This document shows positions 15,345 through 23,361 of a stretch of DNA of 64,000 nucleotides, one piece after another. Source of the DNA: Bacillota bacterium. Its GTDB lineage: Bacteria > Bacillota > UBA4882 > UBA8346. Each line of letters begins with the position of its first letter. The stretch's first letter is position 1. The notes below the pieces were generated by a model. The model did not search any database. It was not told the DNA's origin and was given only the letters and a program-made list of their open reading frames with translations. The stretch spans positions 1-64,000 of the forward strand of contig JAEYGI010000040.1 in NCBI GenBank assembly GCA_023402395.1. The letters are read 5' to 3'. Made by a program: the position numbers and the translations under genes.

Positions 15345-16283
15345 ATGTCAACCAAGATTGCCAAAAGTTTAGTGGATTTGATTGGGAATACGCCGTTGTT
15401 GGAATTATCGAACTATAACAAGAGCAATGGTTTGGAGGCGCGCCTCATCGCCAAACTGGAATATTTCAACCCCGCCAGCAGCGTGAAAGACCGGATCGGC
15501 TATGCCATGATTAAAGACGGGGAAGAACGGGGACTGATCAACCAAGACACGGTGATTATCGAGCCGACCAGCGGCAACACCGGAATCGCGCTGGCGTTTG
15601 TGGCGGCGGCCCGCGGTTACCGGATCATTTTGACCATGCCGGAGACGTTCAGTGTCGAGCGGCGTAACCTGTTGAAGGCGCTGGGCGCCGAGTTGGTTTT
15701 AACCCCGGGCGCCGAGGGGATGAGAGGCGCGGTCCGGAAAGCGGAGGAGCTGGCGGCGGCCACCCCGAATTCCTTTATCCCGCAACAATTCAAGAACCCG
15801 GCCAATCCGGCCATTCACCGCCAGACCACGGCGGAAGAGATCTGGCGGGACACCGACGGCCAGATCGATATCTTTGTCGGCGGCGTGGGAACCGGAGGCA
15901 CGATTACCGGCGTGGGAGAGGTCTTGAAACAACGGAAAGCCTCGGTTCAGATCGTTGCGGTGGAGCCGTTCGACTCGCCGGTGCTTTCGGGAGGGAATCC
16001 GGGGCCTCATAAGATCCAGGGGATTGGGCCGGGATTCGTGCCGGATGTTCTCAACCGGTCGGCCTTTGACGAAATCTTCAAAGTCAAAAATGAGGAAGCT
16101 ATTGAAACCTCCCGGAAACTGGCCAAGGCGGAAGGGCTGCTGGTCGGCTTTTCTTCGGGAGCGGCCGTTTTTGCCGCCACTCAAGTCGCCAAGCGGCCCG
16201 AGAATAAAGGAAAGACCATTGTGACGCTGCTGCCGGATACCGGAGAACGTTACTTGTCCACCGTATTGTTCCAGGAATCTTAA
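15345..16283 (+). CDS. cysK: Cysteine synthase (O-acetylserine sulfhydrylase)
   Basis: A 312-residue PLP enzyme that makes cysteine from O-acetylserine and sulfide. Visible motifs are SLVDLIGNTPLLELSNY, the PLP lysine in NPASSVKDRIG, the substrate loop PTSGNTGIALAFVA, the phosphate-binding GVGTGGTITGVGE, and VGFSSGAAV. ATG 15345 is 6 nt after CGGAGGG. The length is normal for CysK. It stands first in a long run of sulfur genes and may use sulfide or an alternative thiol released by the downstream enzymes. Confidence 0.95.
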   Translation: MSTKIAKSLVDLIGNTPLLELSNYNKSNGLEARLIAKLEYFNPASSVKDRIGYAMIKDGEERGLINQDTVIIEPTSGNTGIALAFVAAARGYRIILTMPETFSVERRNLLKALGAELVLTPGAEGMRGAVRKAEELAAATPNSFIPQQFKNPANPAIHRQTTAEEIWRDTDGQIDIFVGGVGTGGTITGVGEVLKQRKASVQIVAVEPFDSPVLSGGNPGPHKIQGIGPGFVPDVLNRSAFDEIFKVKNEEAIETSRKLAKAEGLLVGFSSGAAVFAATQVAKRPENKGKTIVTLLPDTGERYLSTVLFQES

Positions 16284-16292
16284 ACTGTGGCG

Positions 16293-16403
16293 AACCCCCG
16301 GTGTAACCTGAACACCAGGGGTATCCATTCAATATCGCGTTGACCGGGACCCCGGAGACCGATTCGGGTTCGACATTGTCGGGCCTGAACCGGTCTTTTT
16401 AAT
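16293..16403 (+). promoter_or_regulatory. Structured leader with TTGACCGGGA motif and terminator
   Basis: Between cysK and the corrinoid-protein gene lie a strong hairpin (ACCCCCGGTGT with ACACCAGGGGT, 16293-16321), then TTGACCGGGACCCCGGAG (about 16342-16359), then a terminator (GACCGATTCGGG with CCTGAACCGGTC and TTTTT). The same TTGACCGGGAtnCCGGAG element sits immediately before a terminator in the leader at 17343. It looks like one RNA regulatory element used twice, but matches no riboswitch class I can name. Confidence 0.45.
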
Positions 16404-16429
16404 AAACGGCATTCAAATGAGGTGAAATG

Positions 16430-17089
16430 ATGTCAAAGAGCCAGGAGCAGTTGTGGCGCGAATTATCCGACGCTGTGGTGGCGATGGAGGAAGATATCGC
16501 CGTAAGGTTGGCAAACGAAGTGGTCCGGCTGGGCTATGATCCCTATCCGGCCATTGAAAAAGGGTTGGCCGACGGAATGGATCGCGCCGGCAAATTGTTT
16601 GAAACGGAGGAATATTTCATTCCGGAGTTGCTGATGTGTTCGGACGCGATGTACGCCGGGCTGGATGTGCTGCGGCCGATTCTGAAAGCCAATCAGTCAA
16701 CCACGAAGTACAAAGCGGTCATCGGAGTGGTCGAGGGAGACACCCATGATATCGGTAAAAATTTGGTCAAAATCATGCTGGAGACTTCGGGGTTTGAAAT
16801 ATTCGATCTCGGCCGGGATATCCCGCCCCGTGATTTCGTGGCGAAGGCCAGGGAAGTCGGCGCCCAAATCATTGCCTTGTCGACGTTGATGACAACCACT
16901 ATGGATGGCATGGCAGAGGTGATCCGGATTTTGAAACAAGAGCAGGTGCGGGAAAAGTTCGCGGTAATGGTGGGCGGCGGCCCGATCTCGCAAAGCTTTG
17001 CCGATCGGATCGGCGCCGACGGCTACGCCAAAGACGCGGCGGAAGCGGCCCGGCTGGCGCAGCGTTTGGCGCAACGGGTGGTGATTTAG
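16430..17089 (+). CDS. Corrinoid (B12-binding) protein, MtbC/MtaC-like
   Basis: A 219-residue methyl carrier. The N-terminal helical cap (residues 1-90, with ELLMCSDAMYAGLDVLRPIL) is followed by the Rossmann B12 domain with the cobalt-coordinating motif EGDTHDIGKNLV (Asp-x-His-x2-Gly), then STLMTTTMDGM and GGGPISQSFADRIGADGYA. Such proteins pass methyl groups between a substrate-specific methyltransferase and a second methyltransferase. The only UROD-fold methyltransferase in the window is at 23362. ATG 16430 is preferred because GAGGTGA ends 4 nt upstream. The substrate methyltransferase (MtaB/MttB type) is not seen. Confidence 0.9.
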   Translation: MSKSQEQLWRELSDAVVAMEEDIAVRLANEVVRLGYDPYPAIEKGLADGMDRAGKLFETEEYFIPELLMCSDAMYAGLDVLRPILKANQSTTKYKAVIGVVEGDTHDIGKNLVKIMLETSGFEIFDLGRDIPPRDFVAKAREVGAQIIALSTLMTTTMDGMAEVIRILKQEQVREKFAVMVGGGPISQSFADRIGADGYAKDAAEAARLAQRLAQRVVI

Positions 17090-17104
17090 GCGGGATTAGG
17101 GTTC

Positions 17105-17228
17105 ATGGAAGAACAGGCCTTAGCGTTTTTTCACCAATCGCCCGTTCCGGAGAAGTTATGGCATTGATGGCGCTTTTAGAGGAACCATTCATTCCTGATT
17201 ATGGTTTTAAAATTATTTTTTTACTTTA
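17105..17228 (+). pseudogene. Possible remnant of a small protein gene
   Basis: ATG 17105 reads MEEQALAFFHQSPVPEKLWH and stops; one base further the frame continues LMALLEEPFIPDYGFKII. Together the two pieces look like the start of one small domain interrupted by a frameshift. No good RBS is visible and the family is unknown. Confidence 0.25.
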
Positions 17229-17242
17229 AATACAAATACAGG

Positions 17243-17271
17243 TTGACAAGGGACTTGGTTTGTAATAAAAT
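17243..17271 (+). promoter_or_regulatory. Sigma-A promoter of the sulfonate-type ABC operon
   Basis: TTGACA (17243-17248), a 17-bp spacer and TAAAAT (17266-17271): a near-consensus promoter starting the operon whose first gene is at 17435. Confidence 0.85.
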
Positions 17272-17277
17272 CATAGT

Positions 17278-17434
17278 AATTCAGTTGGATAACTCGGATA
17301 TAGATCCGCGAGCCGATTGTCAGGTGCGGAATTAATGAGGGTTGACCGGGATGCCGGAGGCCCTGCATCACCATCAAGGGTGATGCAGGGCCTTTTTGTT
17401 TGAATGGCTAATTGCAACGAGAGGGGGTGATTAA
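17278..17434 (+). promoter_or_regulatory. Leader RNA with TTGACCGGGA motif, attenuator candidate
   Basis: The 157-nt leader contains CTCGGATatagATCCGcGAG, which can fold, then the element TTGACCGGGATGCCGGAG (17343-17360). Next comes a very strong terminator (14-bp stem GGCCCTGCATCACC/GGTGATGCAGGGCC, 17359-17392, plus TTTTT). A terminator between promoter and first gene implies conditional read-through. The shared element with the leader at 16342 is the best clue to a common ligand, perhaps a sulfur compound or corrinoid (inference). Confidence 0.5.
17359..17397 (+). terminator. Strong terminator in the ABC-operon leader
   Basis: Perfect 14-bp stem around a short ATCAAG loop region with a T5 tail. 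Confidence 0.85.
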
Positions 17435-18232
17435 TTGAGCGATAACGGACCAAAAGGGTTGAAACCCATGCTCTGGCTTTTCTTTCGAAAAAGTATCGCA
17501 GTCGTTATATTTCTAACCTTTTGGGAGATTGCCCCCCGGGTGGGAATCGCTGATCATCAATTTGTCCCGACGGTCTCCGAGATCATCGCGACCATCGGAA
17601 AACTGGCGCTGAACCGGGAATTGTTCGTCCATATCGGAGTAAGCCTGCATCGGGCCTTGATCGGATTTGTCCTGGCGGCCGCCGTGGCCATTCCGTTAGG
17701 TTTTACGTTGGGGGGATGGTTTAAACGGTTCGAAGAGTTTCTGGATCCGCTGTTGCAAATCTTGGCTCAAGTCAATCCGTTTTCGGTCTTTCCCATCTTT
17801 ATTTTGCTGTTCGGAATCGGAGAAGTGGCGAAAATTTCGATTATCTTCTGGGTCTGCATCTGGCCGGTTCTTTTTAACACCATCAGCGGGGTTAAGAATA
17901 TCGATCCGTTATTCCTGAAAGCCGCCCGGGGCATGGGGCTCTCTAAATGGCTGCTGTTTTGGAAGGTCGTTCTGCCGGGCGCTGCGCCCACCCTTTTTAC
18001 CGGGATCAAGATGGGGGCGTCCATCTCTTTCTTTATGCTGATCGCGGCCGAGATGATCGGCGCCAGCGCCGGCTTGGGGTGGCTGGTCTTTAACTCCCAG
18101 GTGAATTTTCAAATCGCCAGACTGTTCGCGGCGGCGGTTACTATCGCTATTTTGGGAATTGTCATTAACAACCTGATTATTCAGATTGAAAAGCGCATCA
18201 TCACCTGGAAGGAAGCGCCGAATCTGAATTAA
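17435..18232 (+). CDS. ABC permease, SsuC/TauC/NrtB family
   Basis: A 265-residue permease with six membrane segments. The N-terminus has the family pattern WEIAPRVGIADHQFVPTVSE. The EAA loop is at AARGMGLSKWLLFWKVVLPG, the coupling site to the ATPase. The TTG start follows GAGGGGGTGA by about 5 nt. It belongs with the binding protein at 18299 and ATPase at 19402. The family imports sulfonates, taurine, nitrate or thiamine precursors; the sulfur setting favours an organosulfur compound. Confidence 0.85.
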   Translation: MSDNGPKGLKPMLWLFFRKSIAVVIFLTFWEIAPRVGIADHQFVPTVSEIIATIGKLALNRELFVHIGVSLHRALIGFVLAAAVAIPLGFTLGGWFKRFEEFLDPLLQILAQVNPFSVFPIFILLFGIGEVAKISIIFWVCIWPVLFNTISGVKNIDPLFLKAARGMGLSKWLLFWKVVLPGAAPTLFTGIKMGASISFFMLIAAEMIGASAGLGWLVFNSQVNFQIARLFAAAVTIAILGIVINNLIIQIEKRIITWKEAPNLN

Positions 18233-18298
18233 TCGTCCGGCGCGTGGGTTCCCAGAGTCAAGTAATTAATTATTGTACATCTGGAAAGGAGAATGGTC

Positions 18299-19306
18299 TT
18301 GAAACAAAAGTTCCTAATTATGGCCCTGGCGGTGGTCATCGCCGTAACCACGTTCATCGGCGTCAATGGCGCGATGATCCGGGCTGCCGATTCCGGATTG
18401 ACCCCGATCAAAACCTGGAGCCGTACCGACTGCACCACCGCTCCGTTTCTAATCGCCGATAAGTTGGGGTTCTTCAAGGAACAGGGCCTTCAAATCATTT
18501 ACACCGGCGATACGCAGCCGCCGTTGCGGATCGCGTCCATTATCAACGGCAATAACGATGTGGGCAGCGCCCATCCCAACACGCTGGCGATCGCCCGGGC
18601 CGGCGGCGCCAAAGTGCGCGGCGTGGTCCGTTCGATTGTGGAACCGCCGGCAAATATCACTGATATTCATTTGCAACATATGTGGTGGGTCACCAACAAA
18701 ACCGGTTCGTATAAAACGCTGAACGATATCAAAAACAGCAAACGGAAAGTCAAATTCGGAACCTTATTGCGCAATGCCTGCATCGATTATTTGACCGACA
18801 AATTAATTGCCCGCTATCAGATCCCTAAAGATAAGGTTGAATGGGTGGTTATGCCCGATCTTGAACAGGTTTTGGCCTTGAAACGGAATCTGATCGATGT
18901 GGCAACGCCGCATCCGACCTTCTACAAGGCAATTGAGGATACCGGGATCGCCAATATCTTAATCACCAGCCGCGCCATTGGCGGAGAGAGTGCCGGCACC
19001 TACCTCTATTATTTCTCCGATGATTTTATCGCCAAACATCCGGAAGAGATCAAGCGCTTTGTGGTTGCGATCAAAAAGGCCGAACGCTGGATTAATAACA
19101 ACAAGGAACAGACCCAAAAATGGGTTTCGGAAGACCTCGGCGTTCCGGTAAGCGCCAACCATTATTATTCGACCGATGCGCGGATCGACGACAAGCAGAT
19201 TCAGGAATGGATCGTCGGATCCGAAGCCAGCGGCGCTTTGGAGAAAGGCAAGATTAAAGTCTCGGACATTATCACTCATCAGTTCGATTCCTTTGGAAAC
19301 CCGTAA
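18299..19306 (+). CDS. ABC substrate-binding protein, SsuA/TauA-like
   Basis: A 335-residue exported protein (TTG 18299, AAAGGAG 7 nt upstream) with a signal peptide of about 30 residues. The NMT1/SsuA fold is shown by TTAPFLIADKLGFFKEQGLQ (a hallmark of the family) and NNDVGSAHPNTLAIARAGGA. The binding pocket is not readable by eye, so sulfonate, a methylated sulfur compound or another small anion are all possible. It lies between its permease and the ATPase. Confidence 0.8.
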   Translation: MKQKFLIMALAVVIAVTTFIGVNGAMIRAADSGLTPIKTWSRTDCTTAPFLIADKLGFFKEQGLQIIYTGDTQPPLRIASIINGNNDVGSAHPNTLAIARAGGAKVRGVVRSIVEPPANITDIHLQHMWWVTNKTGSYKTLNDIKNSKRKVKFGTLLRNACIDYLTDKLIARYQIPKDKVEWVVMPDLEQVLALKRNLIDVATPHPTFYKAIEDTGIANILITSRAIGGESAGTYLYYFSDDFIAKHPEEIKRFVVAIKKAERWINNNKEQTQKWVSEDLGVPVSANHYYSTDARIDDKQIQEWIVGSEASGALEKGKIKVSDIITHQFDSFGNP

Positions 19307-19401
19307 GGATCGGCAAGTTTCAGCAATTAGGGAAGCGGAGCGTTCCGTTCCGTTTCCCATCTTTAGACTGAAAAAACCCTTGATAATGAGGAGGGGATCA
19401 G

Positions 19402-20286
19402 ATGACCCAGGGATTGAAACCAGCGGAAGCCGCCCCAATCACGCCGAAGATTGTGGCGGAAAGGATCAATAAGATATTTCAGGTTCGGCGAAATGAGGGG
19501 AAAGGGACCCGGGAGTTTGTAGCCATCAAAGATTTGGAACTCCAAGTCCGGCAGGGCGAATTCCTGACGATCGTCGGCCCGAGCGGTTGCGGCAAATCGA
19601 CTTTCCTGGATATGCTGGCCGGATTGAACCATCCTTCTTCGGGAGAGATTCGGATCGATGGCAAAAAAATCACCGGACCGGCCTTGGATCGGGGGATTGT
19701 CCTGCAAGGATACGCGTTGTTCCCCTGGCGGACCGTGCGGGAAAATGTCGCCTTCGGGCTGGAGGTCAAAGGGACTTCCAAAGAAGAACGGTTCCGGATC
19801 AGCCAGGAATATATCGACTTAGTCGGTTTACAAGGGTTTGAAGACCGCTATCCGTACGAGTTGTCCGGCGGCATGAAGCAACGGGTGGCCATTGCCAGGG
19901 CACTGGCCTACGACCCCGAAGTGTTGCTGATGGATGAACCATTTGCCGCGGTTGACGCGCAAACCCGGGAGACGCTTCAGGACGAATTGCTCCGGATCTG
20001 GGAAGAGACTCACAAAACGATCGTCTTTGTCACCCACAGCATCGATGAAGCGGTATTTCTGGCGGACCGGGTGGCGGTGATGGCTATCAACCCCGGGTGC
20101 ATTAAGGAGATTGTGACCATCGGCCTGCCCAGGCCGAGGCGGATCGGAGATATTCGCTCCTCCCCCGACTTCAATTGGATCAGGCACCGGGTTTGGGAAC
20201 TGTTGCAAAGCGAAATACCGGAAACACCCAAACGCGGTAACGGTCAAAATGTGGCAGCGGAGATCTCACCGACGGTGGCCCTGTAA
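19402..20286 (+). CDS. ABC ATPase, SsuB/TauB/NrtD family
   Basis: A 294-residue ATPase: Walker A VGPSGCGKSTFLDMLAGL, Q-loop GYALFPWRTV, signature YELSGGMKQRVAIARALA, Walker B VLLMDEPFAAVD and switch His FVTHSID. The FPWRTV Q-loop is typical of sulfonate/nitrate importers. It is the only ATPase for three permeases (17435, 20343, 21354) and two binding proteins, so it probably serves more than one membrane complex. Confidence 0.9.
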   Translation: MTQGLKPAEAAPITPKIVAERINKIFQVRRNEGKGTREFVAIKDLELQVRQGEFLTIVGPSGCGKSTFLDMLAGLNHPSSGEIRIDGKKITGPALDRGIVLQGYALFPWRTVRENVAFGLEVKGTSKEERFRISQEYIDLVGLQGFEDRYPYELSGGMKQRVAIARALAYDPEVLLMDEPFAAVDAQTRETLQDELLRIWEETHKTIVFVTHSIDEAVFLADRVAVMAINPGCIKEIVTIGLPRPRRIGDIRSSPDFNWIRHRVWELLQSEIPETPKRGNGQNVAAEISPTVAL

Positions 20287-20321
20287 CACCGGTTCGGCAT
20301 CGCAGCACGGGAGGGATCAAG

Positions 20322-21302
20322 CTGAGTCAAATCCGACATCGAATGCGTTCCTGGTCCCTGCAGGCCTCCGGATTATTGGCTTTGCTTGGATTATGGGAGA
20401 TTACTCCTTATTTGAAATGGGTGGACCCCCAATTTTTGCCGAGGTTTTCAACTGTTCTGAAAACCATTTGCCAGAATTGGACCGAAGGCTTTTTATGGGT
20501 TCACCTGGTGGTCAGTTTATGGCGGGTCGTGATGGGATTGGCAATGGCCGTTATGGTCGGGCTGCCGCTGGGAGTGGCATTGGCCCTGCGGGGCCGTAGG
20601 CTGGTCGAGATCTGTAATCCGCTCTTCCGGCTGCTGAGTCAGGCCAATCCCTTTTCGCTGATGCCGGTATTCATCTTACTTTTTGGGATTGGGGAATTGG
20701 CGAAGCTAGCGGTCATTGCCTGGGTCTGCTTGTGGCCGGTGCTGTTCAATACGGTAACCGGAGTCCAAAATACGAATTTGGATTGGCTCAAAACCGCCCG
20801 TTCAATGGGGCTAAAAGGGTTTGCGCTTGGCATTTCGGTGGTCTTCCCGGCCGCGACGCCGGCCATTTTTACGGGGCTTCGGATCGGAGTGGAGATGTCG
20901 TTCTTCATGCTAATCGCCGGTGAAATGATCGGAGCCTCCGCCGGTTTGGGATGGCTGCTGCACAGTTCGGCCCATTTGTACCTGATCCCCCGGATGTATG
21001 CGGCAGCAACGTGTATTGTGATCTTGGGCGTGCTATTAAACCGTTTGTTGCTCTTTCTGGACCGGCGCTTGTTTTTCTGGGGGGATAACGGCCTCCGATT
21101 CAGTGAAGAGAAGAATATGAGTTCCAAGCCTCAACGAAGGCTGGGCCGCTATGAACTGGCCCTGACCGTAGCGATCATCGTTGGAATCATCATTGGCGGC
21201 GGAGTCCTGACCGGCAAGGTTAATCAAAAGGGCGGCATTGAAAGCAATTCGCGTCATTCTAATCACGAAGCGCCAAATTTCGGCAGCCACGGGGGTATTT
21301 GA
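20322..21302 (+). CDS. ABC permease, SsuC family, with an extra C-terminal membrane tail
   Basis: Permease of 319 residues counted from ATG 20343. The Shine-Dalgarno GGGAGGG (about 309-315) is correctly spaced for a CTG at 20322, in frame, so translation may begin there. EAA loop: TARSMGLKGFALGISVVFPA. After the last normal segment it continues with about 60 residues, SSKPQRRLGRYELAL plus a new hydrophobic stretch VAIIVGIIIGGGVL and a polar end. That tail looks like the N-terminus of a separate exported protein fused in frame. Confidence 0.75.
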   Translation: MSQIRHRMRSWSLQASGLLALLGLWEITPYLKWVDPQFLPRFSTVLKTICQNWTEGFLWVHLVVSLWRVVMGLAMAVMVGLPLGVALALRGRRLVEICNPLFRLLSQANPFSLMPVFILLFGIGELAKLAVIAWVCLWPVLFNTVTGVQNTNLDWLKTARSMGLKGFALGISVVFPAATPAIFTGLRIGVEMSFFMLIAGEMIGASAGLGWLLHSSAHLYLIPRMYAAATCIVILGVLLNRLLLFLDRRLFFWGDNGLRFSEEKNMSSKPQRRLGRYELALTVAIIVGIIIGGGVLTGKVNQKGGIESNSRHSNHEAPNFGSHGGI

Positions 21303-21353
21303 TTTCAATTAGCAACCCGCGAACAGCGCCGTACCGGAGAGGGGAAGATCGAT

Positions 21354-22160
21354 CTGGACCGATTGAAAAAGAATAGTTGGAAAGCGGCACTGATCTTATC
21401 CTTCCTGGTCGCCTGGGAATTGATCTGCCGGCTGCAATGGGTGAATCCGTTTTTCATCCCGCCATTGTCCGAAGTCGGCCAAACCGCTTGGAAGTTGATT
21501 CTCTCCGGCGTATTGCCGGAACATGCCTTGATCAGCCTGGGTCGCGCGGTGGGAGGTTTTTTGGCAGCCGCCTTGGTGGGGGTGCCGCTTGGAGTTTGGC
21601 TGGGCACTTGGCTGGATGATTTTAAATTAGCTTTGAATCCGCTGCTGGAAGTGGGATCGCAAATCAACCCGTTCATCATGTTTCATGTCATCGTTCTGTT
21701 TCTGGGTATCGGCGAAATTACCAAAGTGATCGTGATTGCCTGGACTTGTATCTGGCCGATCCTATTTTCGGTCATTTCCGGGATTCGCAATATTGACCCG
21801 TTGATCATCAAATCAGCCCGGGCTTTTGGGATCAGCCGCCGGACACTGCTCCATAAAGTAATTTTGCCCGCGGCCGGCCCCGCCATTTTTACCGGGCTCA
21901 GGATCGGCGCCGGCTATTCCTTCCTGATGCTGATCGCGGCGGAAATGATGGGGTGTAGCTCCGGACTTGGCTGGTTTATTGCCTATAACCAGGAAAACTA
22001 TCGCGTATCCGATTTATTCGCGACGGCAGGGGTAATTGCCTTGTTAGGCTTGAGTTTGGACTCATTAATGCATGGGATGGAAAAGAAAGTAATCGTAACG
22101 GCTGAGAGCGATTCGCCCAATATTATGGCTACCCGCTTAAGCCGTCCAACTGCCCGATAA
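21354..22160 (+). CDS. Third ABC permease, SsuC family
   Basis: A permease of 265 residues from TTG 21363, or 268 from CTG 21354; the RBS GGAGAGGGG fits the CTG better. N-terminal pattern LICRLQWVNPFFIPPLSEVG and EAA loop SARAFGISRRTLLHKVILPA confirm the family. It is 30-40 percent alike by eye to the two earlier permeases, so the three probably arose by duplication. It directly precedes a second binding protein. Confidence 0.8.
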   Translation: MDRLKKNSWKAALILSFLVAWELICRLQWVNPFFIPPLSEVGQTAWKLILSGVLPEHALISLGRAVGGFLAAALVGVPLGVWLGTWLDDFKLALNPLLEVGSQINPFIMFHVIVLFLGIGEITKVIVIAWTCIWPILFSVISGIRNIDPLIIKSARAFGISRRTLLHKVILPAAGPAIFTGLRIGAGYSFLMLIAAEMMGCSSGLGWFIAYNQENYRVSDLFATAGVIALLGLSLDSLMHGMEKKVIVTAESDSPNIMATRLSRPTAR

Positions 22161-22182
22161 AGGGATAATGGAGGCGTCTGGA

Positions 22183-23211
22183 ATGCGAAAGCTTAAAGTG
22201 GCTGGATTGGGCGAACGTTGTACACCATGGCTCTTGGTGTTGATCGGGATGCTGCCATTGTTATTGACAGGATTGCCGACCGCAGCCGGCCGGGAAAACC
22301 GAAGCTACCAGTTAGCCTATAGCGGCCGGCTGATTGAAGCGCCGTTATATGCTGCGGTTCATAAGGGCTTTTTCAAAGCCGAGGGGTTGACGGTGAGTTT
22401 AATCAAGGCCGATCTATCCGGTGCAAAGGCGCTGCTGGATTCCGGAAAGGTTGAGGGGATTGCCGCCGATTACCGTATTTTCAAAGCGCTTGACTCAGGT
22501 TGGCCTTTAAAACTGGTTGCCGGCCTGCACGGCGGTTGTATCCGGATTATCACGCCGCATGATTCCGGAATCAAGGAGATCGAAGATTTACGCTATAAAG
22601 TCATCGGAGTCGAAGGGGAAGGTGACGGGCCAATGGTAATCGCGGCTCGCCAGCTCCGGAATCACGGCATCGATCCCTTGAGTCAAATTACTTGGAAAAC
22701 CTTGCGCCGCTCCGAACTGGAAACCGCGCTCCGCACCGGCCGGATTGATGCGGCCAGTATTTGGGAACCGGGGAAATCGACTCCGGCTAACGGGCAACCG
22801 GTGGCGCGAGTCATCTTTTCGACCGCCGGAAGCCACGCCGGCCAGCACAGCCATAGCGAGGCCCGCCATTTTTACGCCGGATTTATCGGTCTGAGTGAGC
22901 GCTTAATCAAGGAACAACCGCAAGCGGCGATTGCCCTGACCAGGGCCTGGCTTAAGGCCACTGACTGGGTTGGAAAAAATCAAGCGGACGCCTTCCGGTT
23001 AGCGTCAGATAACCATTATGTCCAAAATGAACCGGAGGCGACCATCAATGACGGCGTTCAGTGGATACCTGGCGTCCGGTATGTTAAAGAAGATATTTTG
23101 TCGTATATCGAAGAGCAGGAGCGATTGGGAATCCTGAGTGGCGACATTGATGCGCGGAAAGCCACGGATCGGTTCTTTGCGCCAATCATTCCTGATCTGA
23201 AGGCGCGTTAA
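22183..23211 (+). CDS. Second ABC substrate-binding protein, SsuA/NMT1-like
   Basis: A 342-residue exported protein; ATG 22183 lies 8 nt after GGAGG. A signal peptide ends near PTAAGRENRS. The fold is shown by LIEAPLYAAVHKGFFKAEGL and GIAADYRIFKALDSGWPLKL. A histidine-rich loop (SHAGQHSHSEARH, near residue 220) is unusual for the family and could bind a metal or a metal-chelated ligand. It has diverged from the binding protein at 18299, so a different substrate is likely. Confidence 0.75.
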   Translation: MRKLKVAGLGERCTPWLLVLIGMLPLLLTGLPTAAGRENRSYQLAYSGRLIEAPLYAAVHKGFFKAEGLTVSLIKADLSGAKALLDSGKVEGIAADYRIFKALDSGWPLKLVAGLHGGCIRIITPHDSGIKEIEDLRYKVIGVEGEGDGPMVIAARQLRNHGIDPLSQITWKTLRRSELETALRTGRIDAASIWEPGKSTPANGQPVARVIFSTAGSHAGQHSHSEARHFYAGFIGLSERLIKEQPQAAIALTRAWLKATDWVGKNQADAFRLASDNHYVQNEPEATINDGVQWIPGVRYVKEDILSYIEEQERLGILSGDIDARKATDRFFAPIIPDLKAR

Positions 23212-23244
23212 AGGAAGATACAATGTAAAAAGTTTTGTGTTTTA

Positions 23245-23319
23245 GATGAAATAAATCTCATAATCAGATTTGCATTCCTAAGGCCAAATGCAAATAATGA
23301 AATCGGAATTTATTTCATC
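23245..23319. repeat. Nested inverted repeats before the methyltransferase gene
   Basis: GATGAAATAAAT (23245-23256) and ATTTATTTCATC (23308-23319) are perfect 12-bp inverted repeats. Between them ATTTGCATT (23268-23276) and AATGCAAAT (23287-23295) form a second 9-bp pair. Together they could fold into one long cruciform or RNA stem. A related small hairpin, GATGAAGTAAAT...ATTATTTCATC, lies at about 36706-36734. Confidence 0.6.
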
Positions 23320-23361
23320 CTATTACAACTCATATAGCATTCCCATTGAGGAGGATCAGCC

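Noticed and set aside
17278..17434. Known riboswitch classes (SAM-I, TPP, cobalamin, guanidine-I, T-box) in the ABC leader
   Set aside because: None of the core consensus segments of these classes could be found; left as an unclassified leader.
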